In this document: positions 55,361-64,000 of the stretch, piece by piece
How positions within the stretch are numbered: the first letter of the stretch is position 1
Layout: each line of letters starts with the position of its first letter
DNA from: Dioscorea cayenensis subsp. rotundata
Lineage: Eukaryota; Streptophyta; Magnoliopsida; Dioscoreales; Dioscoreaceae
Direction of reading: 5' to 3'
Assembly (NCBI RefSeq): GCF_009730915.1
Contig: NW_024086870.1
Coordinates: 1-64,000, forward strand
Length of the DNA stretch: 64,000 bases
Translations under genes and position numbers: made by a program
The notes under the pieces: generated by a model
Databases searched by the model: none
Told to the model about the DNA's origin: nothing
The model's input: the letters and a program-made list of their open reading frames with translations, nothing else

Positions 55361-55768
55361 ATAAATTGTTTGAAGCTGGGCATATTAATTCCCATTTTCA
55401 GTGCATGCTTATATAAATCAGAAATTAAAATAGGAATTGTGAAGGTAAATTAGAACAATTAAATTTCTTTAAAAAAACTAGTTATCACAAATATAAAGGA
55501 AAATACATGTTCTACATATTCATGGAATATAGTAGCATGACTTATGAAACAAATAACTGAATTTAATAATTTCCATTAATAATTTCCATTTTAACCAAAA
55601 GGCAAAGAAAACATCTAGCCCCAGTCCTGGTGATGAAAATAAGTATACTTAGAACATATCCATTTCATGATATGAACCCAAAAGAAAGGAGAACACAAAA
55701 GCATAGCAGCAAGAGATAGAGATCGTAAAAGCATTTATAGAACCAATCCCCAAAATGAAGATATATAC

Positions 55769-56077
55769 CTTGATGAACTCCTGATAAAAAACAGCTGCAG
55801 CCTCAAAATCTGGTGCCGAATTCCCAACCAACGGCAGCGAGCACTGCACAAGAAAACACAATGAAGAAATAAGGGAAATTAGAGAGAAAGGAAGTAGATA
55901 GGGATGGATTCCTCTTACGGCTTTGACGACGAAGCTTCGATTCAAGGAACGTCTCTGGGTGGAGGTCAAGTGGGGAGACCGAGGACATGCAAAGCTGTAC
56001 CTCAAACCATGGAAGGACTTGGGGATGGCAATGGACCCCGGGCAAGGATGGAGTCTCCGGGCGATCGAAGAGAGCAA
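55769..56077 (-). pseudogene. Captured fragment of a chloroplast 2-Cys peroxiredoxin (BAS1-type) gene
   Basis: Two exons with their intron are preserved. Exon 1 (56077-55919) codes 53 residues resembling a chloroplast transit peptide (ARRLHPCPGSIAIPKSFHGL ... RSFVVKA) and ends at a good donor (GCC|GTAAGA). Exon 2 (55843-55769) codes SLPLVGNSAPDFEAAAVFYQEFIK and ends at a GT donor. The family sequence is PLVGN.[24 protein letters not shown], so E-to-A and D-to-Y changes have occurred. The catalytic FVCPTE part is absent. It lies between the right terminal repeat and the transposase, in the same direction, as in Pack-MULE gene capture. It cannot make an active peroxiredoxin. Confidence 0.85.
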
Positions 56078-56143
56078 GGAGTTGGAGATGAGAGCAAGAG
56101 GATGAAAATGATGAGCTTTGACTCTTTTCAGCCTGTGGGGAGA

Positions 56144-56479
56144 GAGGGCAAGAATCGTGGGAGAGAAAACAAGGTTGCCGGAAGTCGCAGGAAGTCGCAG
56201 GCCCTAGTTAGTTGCTGTCCTTCTGGAGATGAGAGCAAGAGTCATCTTTGACTCTTTTCAGCCCGTGGAGAGAGAGTATAATTTGGTTTGTTAGGAGAGA
56301 GAATGAGTGGGGTGGGCTGATGAGGAGAGAGAGTGGTGAGCTTTTTTAAAAAAATTGAATGAAAAAAATTAGCTGAATTGAGAGAACGAATGGGGTGGGC
56401 TGATGAGGAGAGAGAGTGGTGAGCCACGTCATTCGGGATTGAAGTTCGGGCAAAATTTTCGGTTGGTGTAGCATTACTC
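56144..56479 (-). repeat. Right terminal inverted repeat of the MULE
   Basis: Inverse of 51340-51610 plus a block of about 65 bases. The blocks TGATGAGGAGAGAGAGTGGT and GACTCTTTTCAGCC each occur twice inside or next to it, so this arm has an internal duplication that the left arm lost or never had. It probably carries the promoter for the minus-strand transcripts. Confidence 0.92.
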
Positions 56480-56615
56480 TACAATATATTGACAGCTGTA
56501 TATCACACTGTTGGTTTCTCTCTCTTTGCATTTTCTCTCTATCTCGGCATCTTTTTGTTTCTTTCTTTTTAAACTTTGACGATGTTGGCAAGTTGACTTA
56601 TAATTTATATTATAT

Positions 56616-57521
56616 AGGAGTGTATTTGAGCCGAGTCGTTCTTGAGCGGCTCGGTGTTCGGTTCAATAAAAGCTCATTTGCGTTCAGCTCATATTGTAAA
56701 CGAGTCAAATTTGAGCTTCATTTTGGAGCTCGATTAATAAACGAGCCAAGATTGAGCAACCGAAAGTTCGGCTCGTTTTGGCTTGCGAATACAGCTCATG
56801 AACAAGCTTGCTACCTTGAGTCAACTTGAGTCAAACATATAGGGTTGTAAACTACTATTTGAAGGCTCAGCTCATTAAAAGCTATTAAGTTAAATAAGCT
56901 TGTAAGATAAACGAGGCAAGTCTAAACACCACCAAGCTTAACTTGTTAAATATTGCGAACAACTCCTTTATAGTATCATTTGCATTCATTAATATAATCA
57001 TTTATAGTATCATGAACAAGCTTATTTATCGGATCGTTAATAATATTACAAAAAAAAAATTTATAGATAATTACATCACAATGTTTATTTTGTTATTATT
57101 GTAATTGTTTGTTAACTTATTTAATGAAAATTTTAACAAGCTTGAACTAAAACCTTAATAATTCCATAGACAAGCTTATTATTCTTTTACTAAAATGATC
57201 TTCAAACTGAAATCGAGTTGAGTCACACTTGATCATGATTCATTAAACAAGCTTTAAATAATACTTAATTAAATAAAAAATATATATATATCAAATCTTA
57301 ATCAAGCTAACGAGCCAAGTCTAAGCTTCGAATTTCCTTAAAAAGTTGAGCTCGAGCATGAAGCTCGAAATAATCTCGGTTAAAATAGTAACGAACCAAG
57401 CTTGAGTCTGAAAAATGAAGCACGAAGAAAGTTTGACTCAAGCTCGAGCTTGATTAAAATAGTAACGAGTCATGCTTGAACAAGGCAAAGCTCGGCTTGA
57501 CTCAGCTCATTTACAACCATG
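56616..57521. mobile_element. Candidate non-autonomous TIR element rich in GAGCTCG/AAGCTTG words
   Basis: The ends AGGAGTGTATTTGAGCCGAG and, inverted, CATGGTTGTAAATGAGCTGAG share GTA(T/A)(T/A)TGAGC(C/T)GAGTC. Flanking ATATTATAT on both sides (56607-56615, 57522-57530) could be a 9-bp target duplication, but this AT-rich word is weak evidence. The interior has many GCTCGAGC, AAGCTTG and GAGCCAAG words in both orientations. No coding capacity. Confidence 0.5.
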
Positions 57522-57614
57522 ATATTATATATAAATATAGATATATATTCATTTCAAGATATTATATATTCATTTCAAAAGATTATTTTCGCAATACAAC
57601 CATGATTAAATAAA

Positions 57615-60051
57615 GGGGAAATTATTTTTTTTACCCCCTAACAGTTTAAAAAAATTCCCAGACAACCCCTCCGAGTTTTGAATTTGCCGGACATCCCTTC
57701 CTTTTTTGTTTCACTTCATTTTTTCCCCTTTCAGCTAATTCCGTCTAATTCATTTGATTGAATTCCATTTTTACCCTCAACAATGGTGGAAAAAAGCACA
57801 TCATCTTTTTTAAAATAACCCAGTTTTTTCCCATCTTTCAAATATTTTTTGAAAGACCTTGAGCCTCACCGCGGATCTCTGGTGGCCTTCGACCATTTTC
57901 ATCACCACCTTCTGTTGCTATGGGTTCTTCGGGTTTGCCTTGACGATGAAGTCGGTAGGAAAAGCTCGGCCTTGAAAAGGAAGAGGCCGACAAGAATCGA
58001 TATACTAATGAGAGATGTGTTGTACTTTAGAGAATCGAAGAAATCGGACGAACGGAAGGAGGATGAGGAGGGGGAGGGTATTCGGTGTTTTGTAAGAGAG
58101 GAAGGAACGATTTAGAACTTATGTCGATCCCCTTGGAGATTCTTAATTGGTATGTGTGTTTTTTCTTAATTCAAATTCATCCGATTTATGTCGATTCTTT
58201 TTGTATGGATAAATTTGAAATTATCGGAATGTTTATCATGGGGTTGATTGCACAAACTAGGATCGATAAAAGAAAACAAGGTAATTTAAACAAAAATAAC
58301 TATTGTTAAACAGAAACCAAGACTATTAAACGGAAACGCGATACCTTAAACAGAAACCCAAATTATTAAACAGAAACAAGATAACTTAAACAAAAACCTA
58401 TTGTTAAGCGTATAAAATGTATTCGCAAACAAAAACCAAACCTATTAAACAAAAATTAGTAAACTTAATCAGATACGCATTAACATATAATGTAAAACTA
58501 TTGAAACCCAACAAATTAAAAGTAAAACATTTAACAATGCGCTCTAACATAATCGGATAAACAAAAATGAGTAAATTAAACAGTAACCGAGACTGTTAAA
58601 CAAAAACGTGTTAGCTTCAACAAAAACCCGGATTGATAAACGGAAATAAAATAACTTAAACAAAAACAACTATTATTAAACGTAAAACGTTAAAATTTAT
58701 CTTTATGTTTAATGTACTTCTAATTTCGGAAGAAAATATTGATTGGAATCTACAAGATTTAAAAGAGTACTAGTAAAATAGTCTAAAGTTTATAGAACAA
58801 GAATTAATCCATGGTAAAATAGTCTAGAGATTTATCCATATATCCATAAAAAGGTGATTCTTTTATGTTCTAATTCACTAAAGTTCTTATTCCAAGATAT
58901 TTCCTTTTAAACATTATTTTAAGCATTTATTAAAAAAGACCAATTGAATTTGAGTTTAATTTTAATTTTAATTTTTAATCCAATAATTTCTAAAGAGTTT
59001 TGGGATCTAAATTAATCAAAATATAATGTATTATTGTACTAGTAGCTTAACTTAGTCTGCTTCCACTCAATAGTATATGTTTGTGTATAACTAACCTAGT
59101 TTCCGCTTAAATAACCCAGTTTCTGCTTAAGTAACCCAGTTTCCGTTTAAAATTGTATGTTTGTGTTAAACGCTACTCTGTAACTTAAACATGAACCAAT
59201 ATTATTAAACATAAACAATTTTTTTTAAACAGAAAATACCTAAGTTACATGAAAACACATATATTTAAACAGAAACATACTTTAATCTAAAGTTTTCTCC
59301 TAATTCATCTCTGTCTATCTCCTCCGCAACTACATTCTCTTTCTCCTTTGTCTCTTCAACTAGAAACTTAGTATGATTCTCCAAGTTCTCACCTTCCTCA
59401 CTCTTCTCCTTCTCCTCTTCCAATGCCACTAGCTCCTCAACCTCTCCAACGATCTCCACGACCTCTTTCTCCTCAACCCCAACACCAGCAAAGCTTGTCT
59501 ACAGATCCAACTCTCCACCAACGGAGTCCTCTAAAGGGTTCTCCGACTTCAAACCATTGATCTTTATGTCTATCGTTTATTGCCGTCAAGAAAATAAAAC
59601 AACAGGGCAAACACCCATAAATCCAAGAAACGATTGAGGTCCGCTCTGGCGATGGTGCACTTCCGTCGAACTCCCACGCTGTCGCCGGCGGATCTAGGTG
59701 TCTCCACCGTGACTCCGATCTCCAGATTGGATCTGCCAACCCAACCCGAGATCTCACAGATTCCAAATGGAACGAGCAAACATGCCAAAAAAAAGACAAC
59801 CAAGACTCCGGTTAGAAAAAGACCTTTCTTACAAGTAGATAAAAACCGGTATTAAAATAAAAGGTTGCGCTACTAGATGAAGGTCATTGTTGTCAAAAAA
59901 AATTCCCACCCAACTCCGTTTAGTCACTTTAACGACTTGACGGGTTTAAAAATAAGTGGAGAAAAAAGGAGGGTTTTTTTTGGGATACCAAAATTGGAGA
60001 GGGGAAAATGTATATAAACGAAACTTTCAAGGGGTATTTGGCAATTAACAC
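57615..60051. mobile_element. Non-autonomous Mutator-like element upstream of the PPR gene, 2,437 bp
   Basis: TTAAATAAA flanks both sides (57606-57614, 60052-60060), a 9-bp target duplication. The left end reads GGGGAAATTATTTTTTTTAC and the right end inverted GTGTTAATTGCCAAATACCC, each followed by a CCCCT tract, which makes a diverged terminal inverted repeat. Near the left end (57849-58115) and right end (59270-59800) are GC-richer, exon-like blocks, which may be captured gene fragments; no family is recognised. The middle is an array of TTAAACAGAAAC-like words. No transposase is present. The right end resembles 2317-2378 at the window's left edge. Confidence 0.65.
58270..59290. repeat. Array of TTAAACAGAAAC-like short words
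   Basis: The words (A/C)TTAAACAGAAACC, CTTAAACAAAAAC and ATTAAACGGAAAC recur dozens of times at irregular spacing of roughly 15-40 bases, interrupted near 58700-59050. The same word family fills 1050-2130, linking the two regions. Confidence 0.75.
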
Positions 60052-60187
60052 TTAAATAAATAAATAAAATATTAAATATTTGCAGAAAACCCCTTGAATC
60101 ACCAATAACAATATATACGTCCCTATATTTGCGAAAAAAAACCCAAAATGAAAAAAAAACCTCTGCACCATCTTCTTCCGCCGAGAT

Positions 60188-62029
60188 ATGGCAATAACTA
60201 CACAGAACCCCATCGCCATTGTTGAGCTCTGCTCCACTCTCCGGCAACTCCGCCAACTCCACGGCCACTTTCTCGCCGCCGGGGTCCTCCTTGATCCTCC
60301 CCTCTTCGCAAAGTTTGTAGCCGCCGTCGCCCTCTCCCCGAAGACTCCCCATCATCTCCCCTACTCCCATGAGCTCCTTTCCCACTCCCCCCACCACGCC
60401 TCTCTATTCGCTCTGAATTCCATGATCCGGGCTCACTCCAAAAGCTCAACGCCAATCAAAAGCTTCCATTTTTACCGCCAGATCCTCCTCGCCGACGCCC
60501 TCTCGCCAGACAACTACACCTTCACCTTCTTAATCCGCGCCTGCACGCAAGCGTCGGCGCCGGAGGCAGGGCGAGCTGCTCACGCCGCCGCATTGCGCCG
60601 CGGGTTCCTCTCGGACTCCCACGTCCAGAGTGGGCTCATTCACATGTACGCTGAGTTAGGCTCCAGTGACGCGTTCCGGGGAATCTATGCTGAGCTTCAG
60701 AATCCCGACTTAGTCACCCAGACCGCCATGGTTAGCGCTTGCGCGGAGTCCGGGGAGATCAAGCTCGCACGGCAACTGTTTGATGAAATGCCACACAGAG
60801 ATGTTGTTGCTTGGAATGCTATGATTGCTGGGTACTCACACTTGGGCAGGTCTCGTGAGGCTTTGGATTTGTTTGGTTTGATGCAGGTCGAAGGAGTAAG
60901 GATCGGCGAGGCGACGATGGTGTCAGTTCTGACTGCCTGTGCACACCTCGGCGCACTTGAGCAAGGCAAATGGGTGCATGTTTATGTCGAAAAGAACAAG
61001 CTCCGTTTAACAGTGACCCTTGGGACGGCGCTGCTCGACATGTACTTCAAGTGTGGGTGTGTGGCCAGAGCCATGGATGTCTTCTGGAGAATGAAAGAGA
61101 GGAATGTGTATACTTGGAGCAGTGCAATCAGTGGGTTGGCGATGAATGGCAATGGAGGGAAGTGTCTCGAGCTGTTCGAGCAGATGAAGGATGATGGTGT
61201 ACTGCCGAATGAGGTGACTTTTGTCGCCTTGCTTCGGGGATGCAGTGTGGCTGGCTTGGTAGAAGAAGGCCGGGATGTCTTTGAGTCGATGAAGAGTCGG
61301 TATGGTATTGAACCTTGGCTCGAGCATTATGGTTGTGTGGTGGATATGTATGGTCGAGCAGGGCGACTCAAGGATGCCATTAGTTTCATCGATGCGATGC
61401 CTGTGGAGCCACATGCTGGAGCATGGGGAGCTTTGCTGAATGCTTGTAGACTCCATAACAACATTGAATTGGGGGAGTATGCGATGAAAAAGATGATGCA
61501 GCTTGAGTTGAGAAACCATGGTGCGTATGTATCACTGTCTAACATATATGCTGAATCGAGAAATTGGCATGGAGTTAGTGATGTCCGGGAGTTGATGAAA
61601 GCTAAGGGTGTACGAAAAGAACCCGGTTGCAGTGTCATTGAGGTTGATGGCCAACTTCATGAGTTCTTTGTAGGCAATAAATCACACCCGAAATACATAA
61701 ATATAGAGACAACGATGAAGGAGATGATGAGTAAACTAAGATCAGCAGGGTATGTGAGCAGGACCAATCAAGTGTTGTTTGACATAGAAGAAGAGGAGAA
61801 AGAGGATGCACTCTGTTGGCACAGTGAGAAGTTGGCCATTGCTTTCGGCCTAATGTCATTAAGAGATGGTGTCAACATTAGGATTGTGAAGAACCTCAGA
61901 GTTTGCTGGGATTGCCATGAAACATCTAAGTTTGTTTCAAAAGTATTTGACAGAGAGATTGTCATGAGGGACAGGAATAGATTTCATCACTTCAAAGATG
62001 GGGTCTGTTCCTGCATGGATTATTGGTGA
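60188..62029 (+). CDS. PLS-class pentatricopeptide repeat protein with DYW domain
   Basis: A single intronless open frame of 613 residues. PPR motifs fill the front and middle (for example MVSACAESGEIKLARQLFDEMP, AWNAMIAGYSHLGRSREALDLF, VLTACAHLGALEQGKWVH), followed by E and E+ motifs. The DYW cytidine-deaminase domain spans about residues 480-613. It has the zinc-binding HSE (about 545-547) with CWDC (573-576) and a second CSC site, and ends CSCMDYW rather than the usual CSCGDYW. Such proteins edit specific cytidines to uridine in mitochondrial or plastid RNA; the target and organelle cannot be read from the sequence. A transposon lies 137 bases upstream of the start. The frame is intact. 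Confidence 0.95.
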   Translation: MAITTQNPIAIVELCSTLRQLRQLHGHFLAAGVLLDPPLFAKFVAAVALSPKTPHHLPYSHELLSHSPHHASLFALNSMIRAHSKSSTPIKSFHFYRQILLADALSPDNYTFTFLIRACTQASAPEAGRAAHAAALRRGFLSDSHVQSGLIHMYAELGSSDAFRGIYAELQNPDLVTQTAMVSACAESGEIKLARQLFDEMPHRDVVAWNAMIAGYSHLGRSREALDLFGLMQVEGVRIGEATMVSVLTACAHLGALEQGKWVHVYVEKNKLRLTVTLGTALLDMYFKCGCVARAMDVFWRMKERNVYTWSSAISGLAMNGNGGKCLELFEQMKDDGVLPNEVTFVALLRGCSVAGLVEEGRDVFESMKSRYGIEPWLEHYGCVVDMYGRAGRLKDAISFIDAMPVEPHAGAWGALLNACRLHNNIELGEYAMKKMMQLELRNHGAYVSLSNIYAESRNWHGVSDVRELMKAKGVRKEPGCSVIEVDGQLHEFFVGNKSHPKYINIETTMKEMMSKLRSAGYVSRTNQVLFDIEEEEKEDALCWHSEKLAIAFGLMSLRDGVNIRIVKNLRVCWDCHETSKFVSKVFDREIVMRDRNRFHHFKDGVCSCMDYW

Positions 62030-62310
62030 TTCTTTCCTCATTTTTTTTCCTCATATCGCAATGAAGAGATAAGAGTTTTAGTCTGTGCATTTGATGTGAA
62101 ATTGTTTTGACGGTCTTTCATAGAGAGATGATCATGAGGCACAAGAAAAGATTTTATCACTTCAAAGATAGGGTCTGTTCTTGCACGGATTACCTACCGA
62201 TAATTCTTCGGTGAATTCTTTTTTTTCTTTTTCAATTGCAATGCAGAGATAATTTAATTCTGTACATTAAGTGTGAAGTTTTCCAGCAGTAATAGAGAGA
62301 TCGTTGTGAA
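61949..62310 (+). repeat. Tandem duplication of the PPR gene 3' end
   Basis: The coding end (GTCATGAGGGACAGGAATAG ... CACTTCAAAGATGGGGTCTG) and the following 3' UTR are repeated about 170 bases downstream. The second copy, starting near 62119, reads ATGATCATGAGGCACAAGAA ... CACTTCAAAGATAGGGTCTG, then TTATC-type sequence, and ends with the same GCAATG(A/C)AGAGATAA phrase. A third, truncated start (AATAGAGAGATCGTTGTGAA) follows near 62290. The extra copies lie after the stop codon and are pseudo-coding. Confidence 0.85.
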
Positions 62311-62548
62311 TTTGGTCAGTAGTTTACTGTAAAATGTTGCACCGATACGAACTTTGCTTGAGAAATCATGATAATATTAAAAAGAATGGACAGAGGTGTA
62401 CAATGAAAGCAAGAAGCTCAAAGAGGCAAAATTGAAATCCTGAAAACTCATCTGGGAATAACCATGAAGAAAGAATAAATTATCACCTGTGCAGGAGAAA
62501 ACAGTAGATTTTTCTTGTGTTCATTGAATTCGGCAGAGAGCATGAAAT

Positions 62549-63603
62549 TTACTGGATAACACACTGACATTTTCTGTAGCCTTGGTGTTCAAACTCATCA
62601 TCGGACGCAATCTCATCACTGCAGAGAAACAAGTTCTTGTTAAGATCATTGTAGATAGTTTGATTAAATGCACCATATTAATTGAAACAAAATGACATTG
62701 GAAAAAATTGTTCGAAGTCACAACTGCACAACAATGTTCTATTCCAACTATCAATGATTCATTGGACATTGCTCTATTCTTCATCTATGATCAACAATGA
62801 CACAGTTTCTTCAATGTAGGATATGCTTGCAAGCAAGATAAAGTACGAAATTGCAATGAGTTAAAAGAATAGCTTATTTCAGAAATATTGTAGTCTTTAT
62901 CAGACAATGGTCTTAATCCAACCTAAAATTCATCTTCAATTGTATGATTTGTATCTGTATGTATTAATCTTTGTCATCGATATCACAGAATCTTCGTTGA
63001 CACAATACAAAGCCATACACGAGCAGTAAAATCAGAGAAACTAGAAACATACCTGACTTCAAACTCCCTTATCTGAGCAAGCTCTCTCCCACATCCATCT
63101 GTCCAATGGACTTTCCTCCTTTCAGCACAACAAGGCTCATCACTTTGTGCATTATCAATTGTACCATCAACCATCACAGAGCAATCTGCAGATGCCTTCT
63201 TGAGACTACTCTTTCGGCAAACTTTCTGTTTATCCTCCTCAGCAACTTCACTACTATCAACATCGATCTCAACATTATTAGAAGCCGAGGATGAATCTGT
63301 TAGAGCTTCAGATTGCTGAACCGGACCAGTGGCTTCAGAAGGCAATTGTCCATTATTTTGAGATGATGCACGTCCGAAGCATATGAAGGAAGAGCATCCA
63401 TTGGATGCTTGTTTCTTCCTCGAAGCCAGCTGATTATCAGACTCAACTTCTCGGTCGACTAATCTGTAGTGATTCCACGGTGAAACTCTCATGGATCTTT
63501 CTTCATGTTTCTGACCAAGAAACAGAAGGCTAAGCCCCTTGCTATAGCCTGTTGCCGAAGAAGAGAAGAATCCACCTCCCTCAACGGCCAATAGCATTGC
63601 CAC
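62549..63603 (-). CDS. Uncharacterised plant protein with C-terminal CaaX-like box
   Basis: Exon 1 is 63603-63053 and exon 2 is 62618-62549, joining at EFEV|S to 206 residues. The start MAMLLAVEGGGFFSSSATGYSKGLSLLFLGQKHEE and the segment MRVSPWNHYRLVD are strongly reminiscent of a conserved plant family without a known role. The middle is Ser/Glu-rich and probably disordered, with a SSLKKAS patch. KVHWTDGCGRELAQIREFEVSDEDE-like sequence precedes the end, which here reads EFEVSDEIASDDEFEHQGYR. The last residues are KCQCVIQ, where CVIQ fits a CaaX prenylation box (terminal Gln favours farnesyl) and the Cys two before it could be palmitoylated. This suggests membrane attachment. No other domain is seen. 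Confidence 0.85.
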
Positions 63604-64000
63604 TGCTCATCCAACAATAATCCCTTCACAAGGGTTAGCATTCACAAGACTGACATATCAAACAGCTTCATCTCTCAATCTGGCATTACCTTCAGAAGCA
63701 ATCAATGGAACAGCTTCAGATTTCAACCTCATGAATGGCATCAGATCAATCAGATCAAAGACAAGAAGTAAAGCAATTTAGGTATCATTTTTTCAGTTTC
63801 TTTCTTACTTTACATTGATGACAAATCACTATGTTCATCTAACCTGGAAAGGCATACAAAGATATGATTTTTTTTTCAGAAAAAAACACAAAAAAGTAAA
63901 ACTTTTTTCCAGAGGAGATCAACAATGCAACAGCATTGCCACTGGTCACTGAACAAAGACACGAAATAAAGCCATTTCAGCATCAATGTTCTCCTTCTTT
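63604..64000. other. Upstream flank of the last gene
   Basis: Contains the promoter or 5' UTR side of the minus-strand gene; CAATAGCATTGCCACTG-type sequence at 63588-63604 is echoed by AACAGCATTGCCACTGG near 63930. No further gene is seen before the window ends. Confidence 0.4.

Larger units (their letters stand above)
51340..56479 (-). mobile_element. Autonomous-looking Mutator-like element (MULE), 5,140 bp, with captured host exons
   Basis: The element is bounded by a perfect 9-bp target duplication TACAATATA (51331-51339 and 56480-56488). It begins GAGTAATGCTACACCAACCG and ends in the inverse of the same. Terminal inverted repeats run 51340-51610 and 56144-56479 and are almost identical; the right one has an extra block of about 65 bases. 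Inside, on the minus strand, lie a complete FAR1-MULE-SWIM transposase (55184-52558) and a copied fragment of a 2-Cys peroxiredoxin gene (56077-55769). Nearly identical repeat arms, an intact target duplication and an open transposase point to recent insertion. Confidence 0.93.

Noticed and set aside
55769-56077. A functional peroxiredoxin gene
   Set aside because: Only the first two exons are present, the catalytic FVCPTE region is missing, and two conserved residues differ.
59924-60455. Minus-strand frames opposite the start of the PPR gene
   Set aside because: Shadows of the GC-rich PPR coding sequence. The plus frame is 613 residues with clear domains.

Overview
The window is nuclear DNA of a flowering plant. 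It has many-exon genes with canonical GT-AG introns, an AT-rich background with many (TA)n tracts, plant-only families (DYW-type PPR protein, short PIN carrier, plastid-type isochorismate synthase, FAR1/MULE transposase) and plant-type transposons. I cannot name the species. No RNA gene, CRISPR array or prokaryotic feature was seen. Exon limits below were read by hand from splice sites, reading frame and family length.

Layout: 1-2378 is the edge of a transposon-like repeat region with a degenerate tandem array of about 465 bp period. A 13-exon DUF1664 gene follows (minus, 2779-9551). From 9858 to 21766 lies a cluster of three RTM2-like genes (small-heat-shock domain plus C-terminal membrane anchor, all minus). 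Two of them sit in a tandem duplication. A SINE and a broken LINE entered the left copy, and a MITE entered the right copy. Then come a 15-exon isochorismate synthase (minus, 22650-29277) with a 753-bp MULE-type insertion in an intron, a VDAC porin (minus, 31249-34837), a small charged coiled-coil gene (plus, 36277-36624), a small F-box gene (plus, 37514-39408), a short-loop PIN carrier (minus, 39933-41686) and a hypersensitive-induced-reaction protein (minus, 44254-46813).

The right side is transposon-rich. A 5,140-bp Mutator-like element (51340-56479) has nearly identical long terminal inverted repeats, a perfect 9-bp target duplication and an open FAR1-MULE-SWIM transposase. It also carries a copy of the first two exons and intron of a chloroplast 2-Cys peroxiredoxin gene, so it is an element that is both apparently autonomous and gene-capturing. 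Two further candidate elements follow (56616-57521 and 57615-60051). The second ends 137 bp before the start codon of an intronless DYW PPR gene (plus, 60188-62029). That gene's 3' end is tandemly duplicated behind its stop codon. The last gene (minus, 62549-63603) encodes an uncharacterised plant protein ending in a CaaX-like box.

The genes do not form one pathway. The most informative themes are the autonomous gene-capturing MULE, the shared motif-array elements at both ends of the window, and the RTM2-like cluster, whose two duplicated copies act as empty-site controls for each other's insertions.
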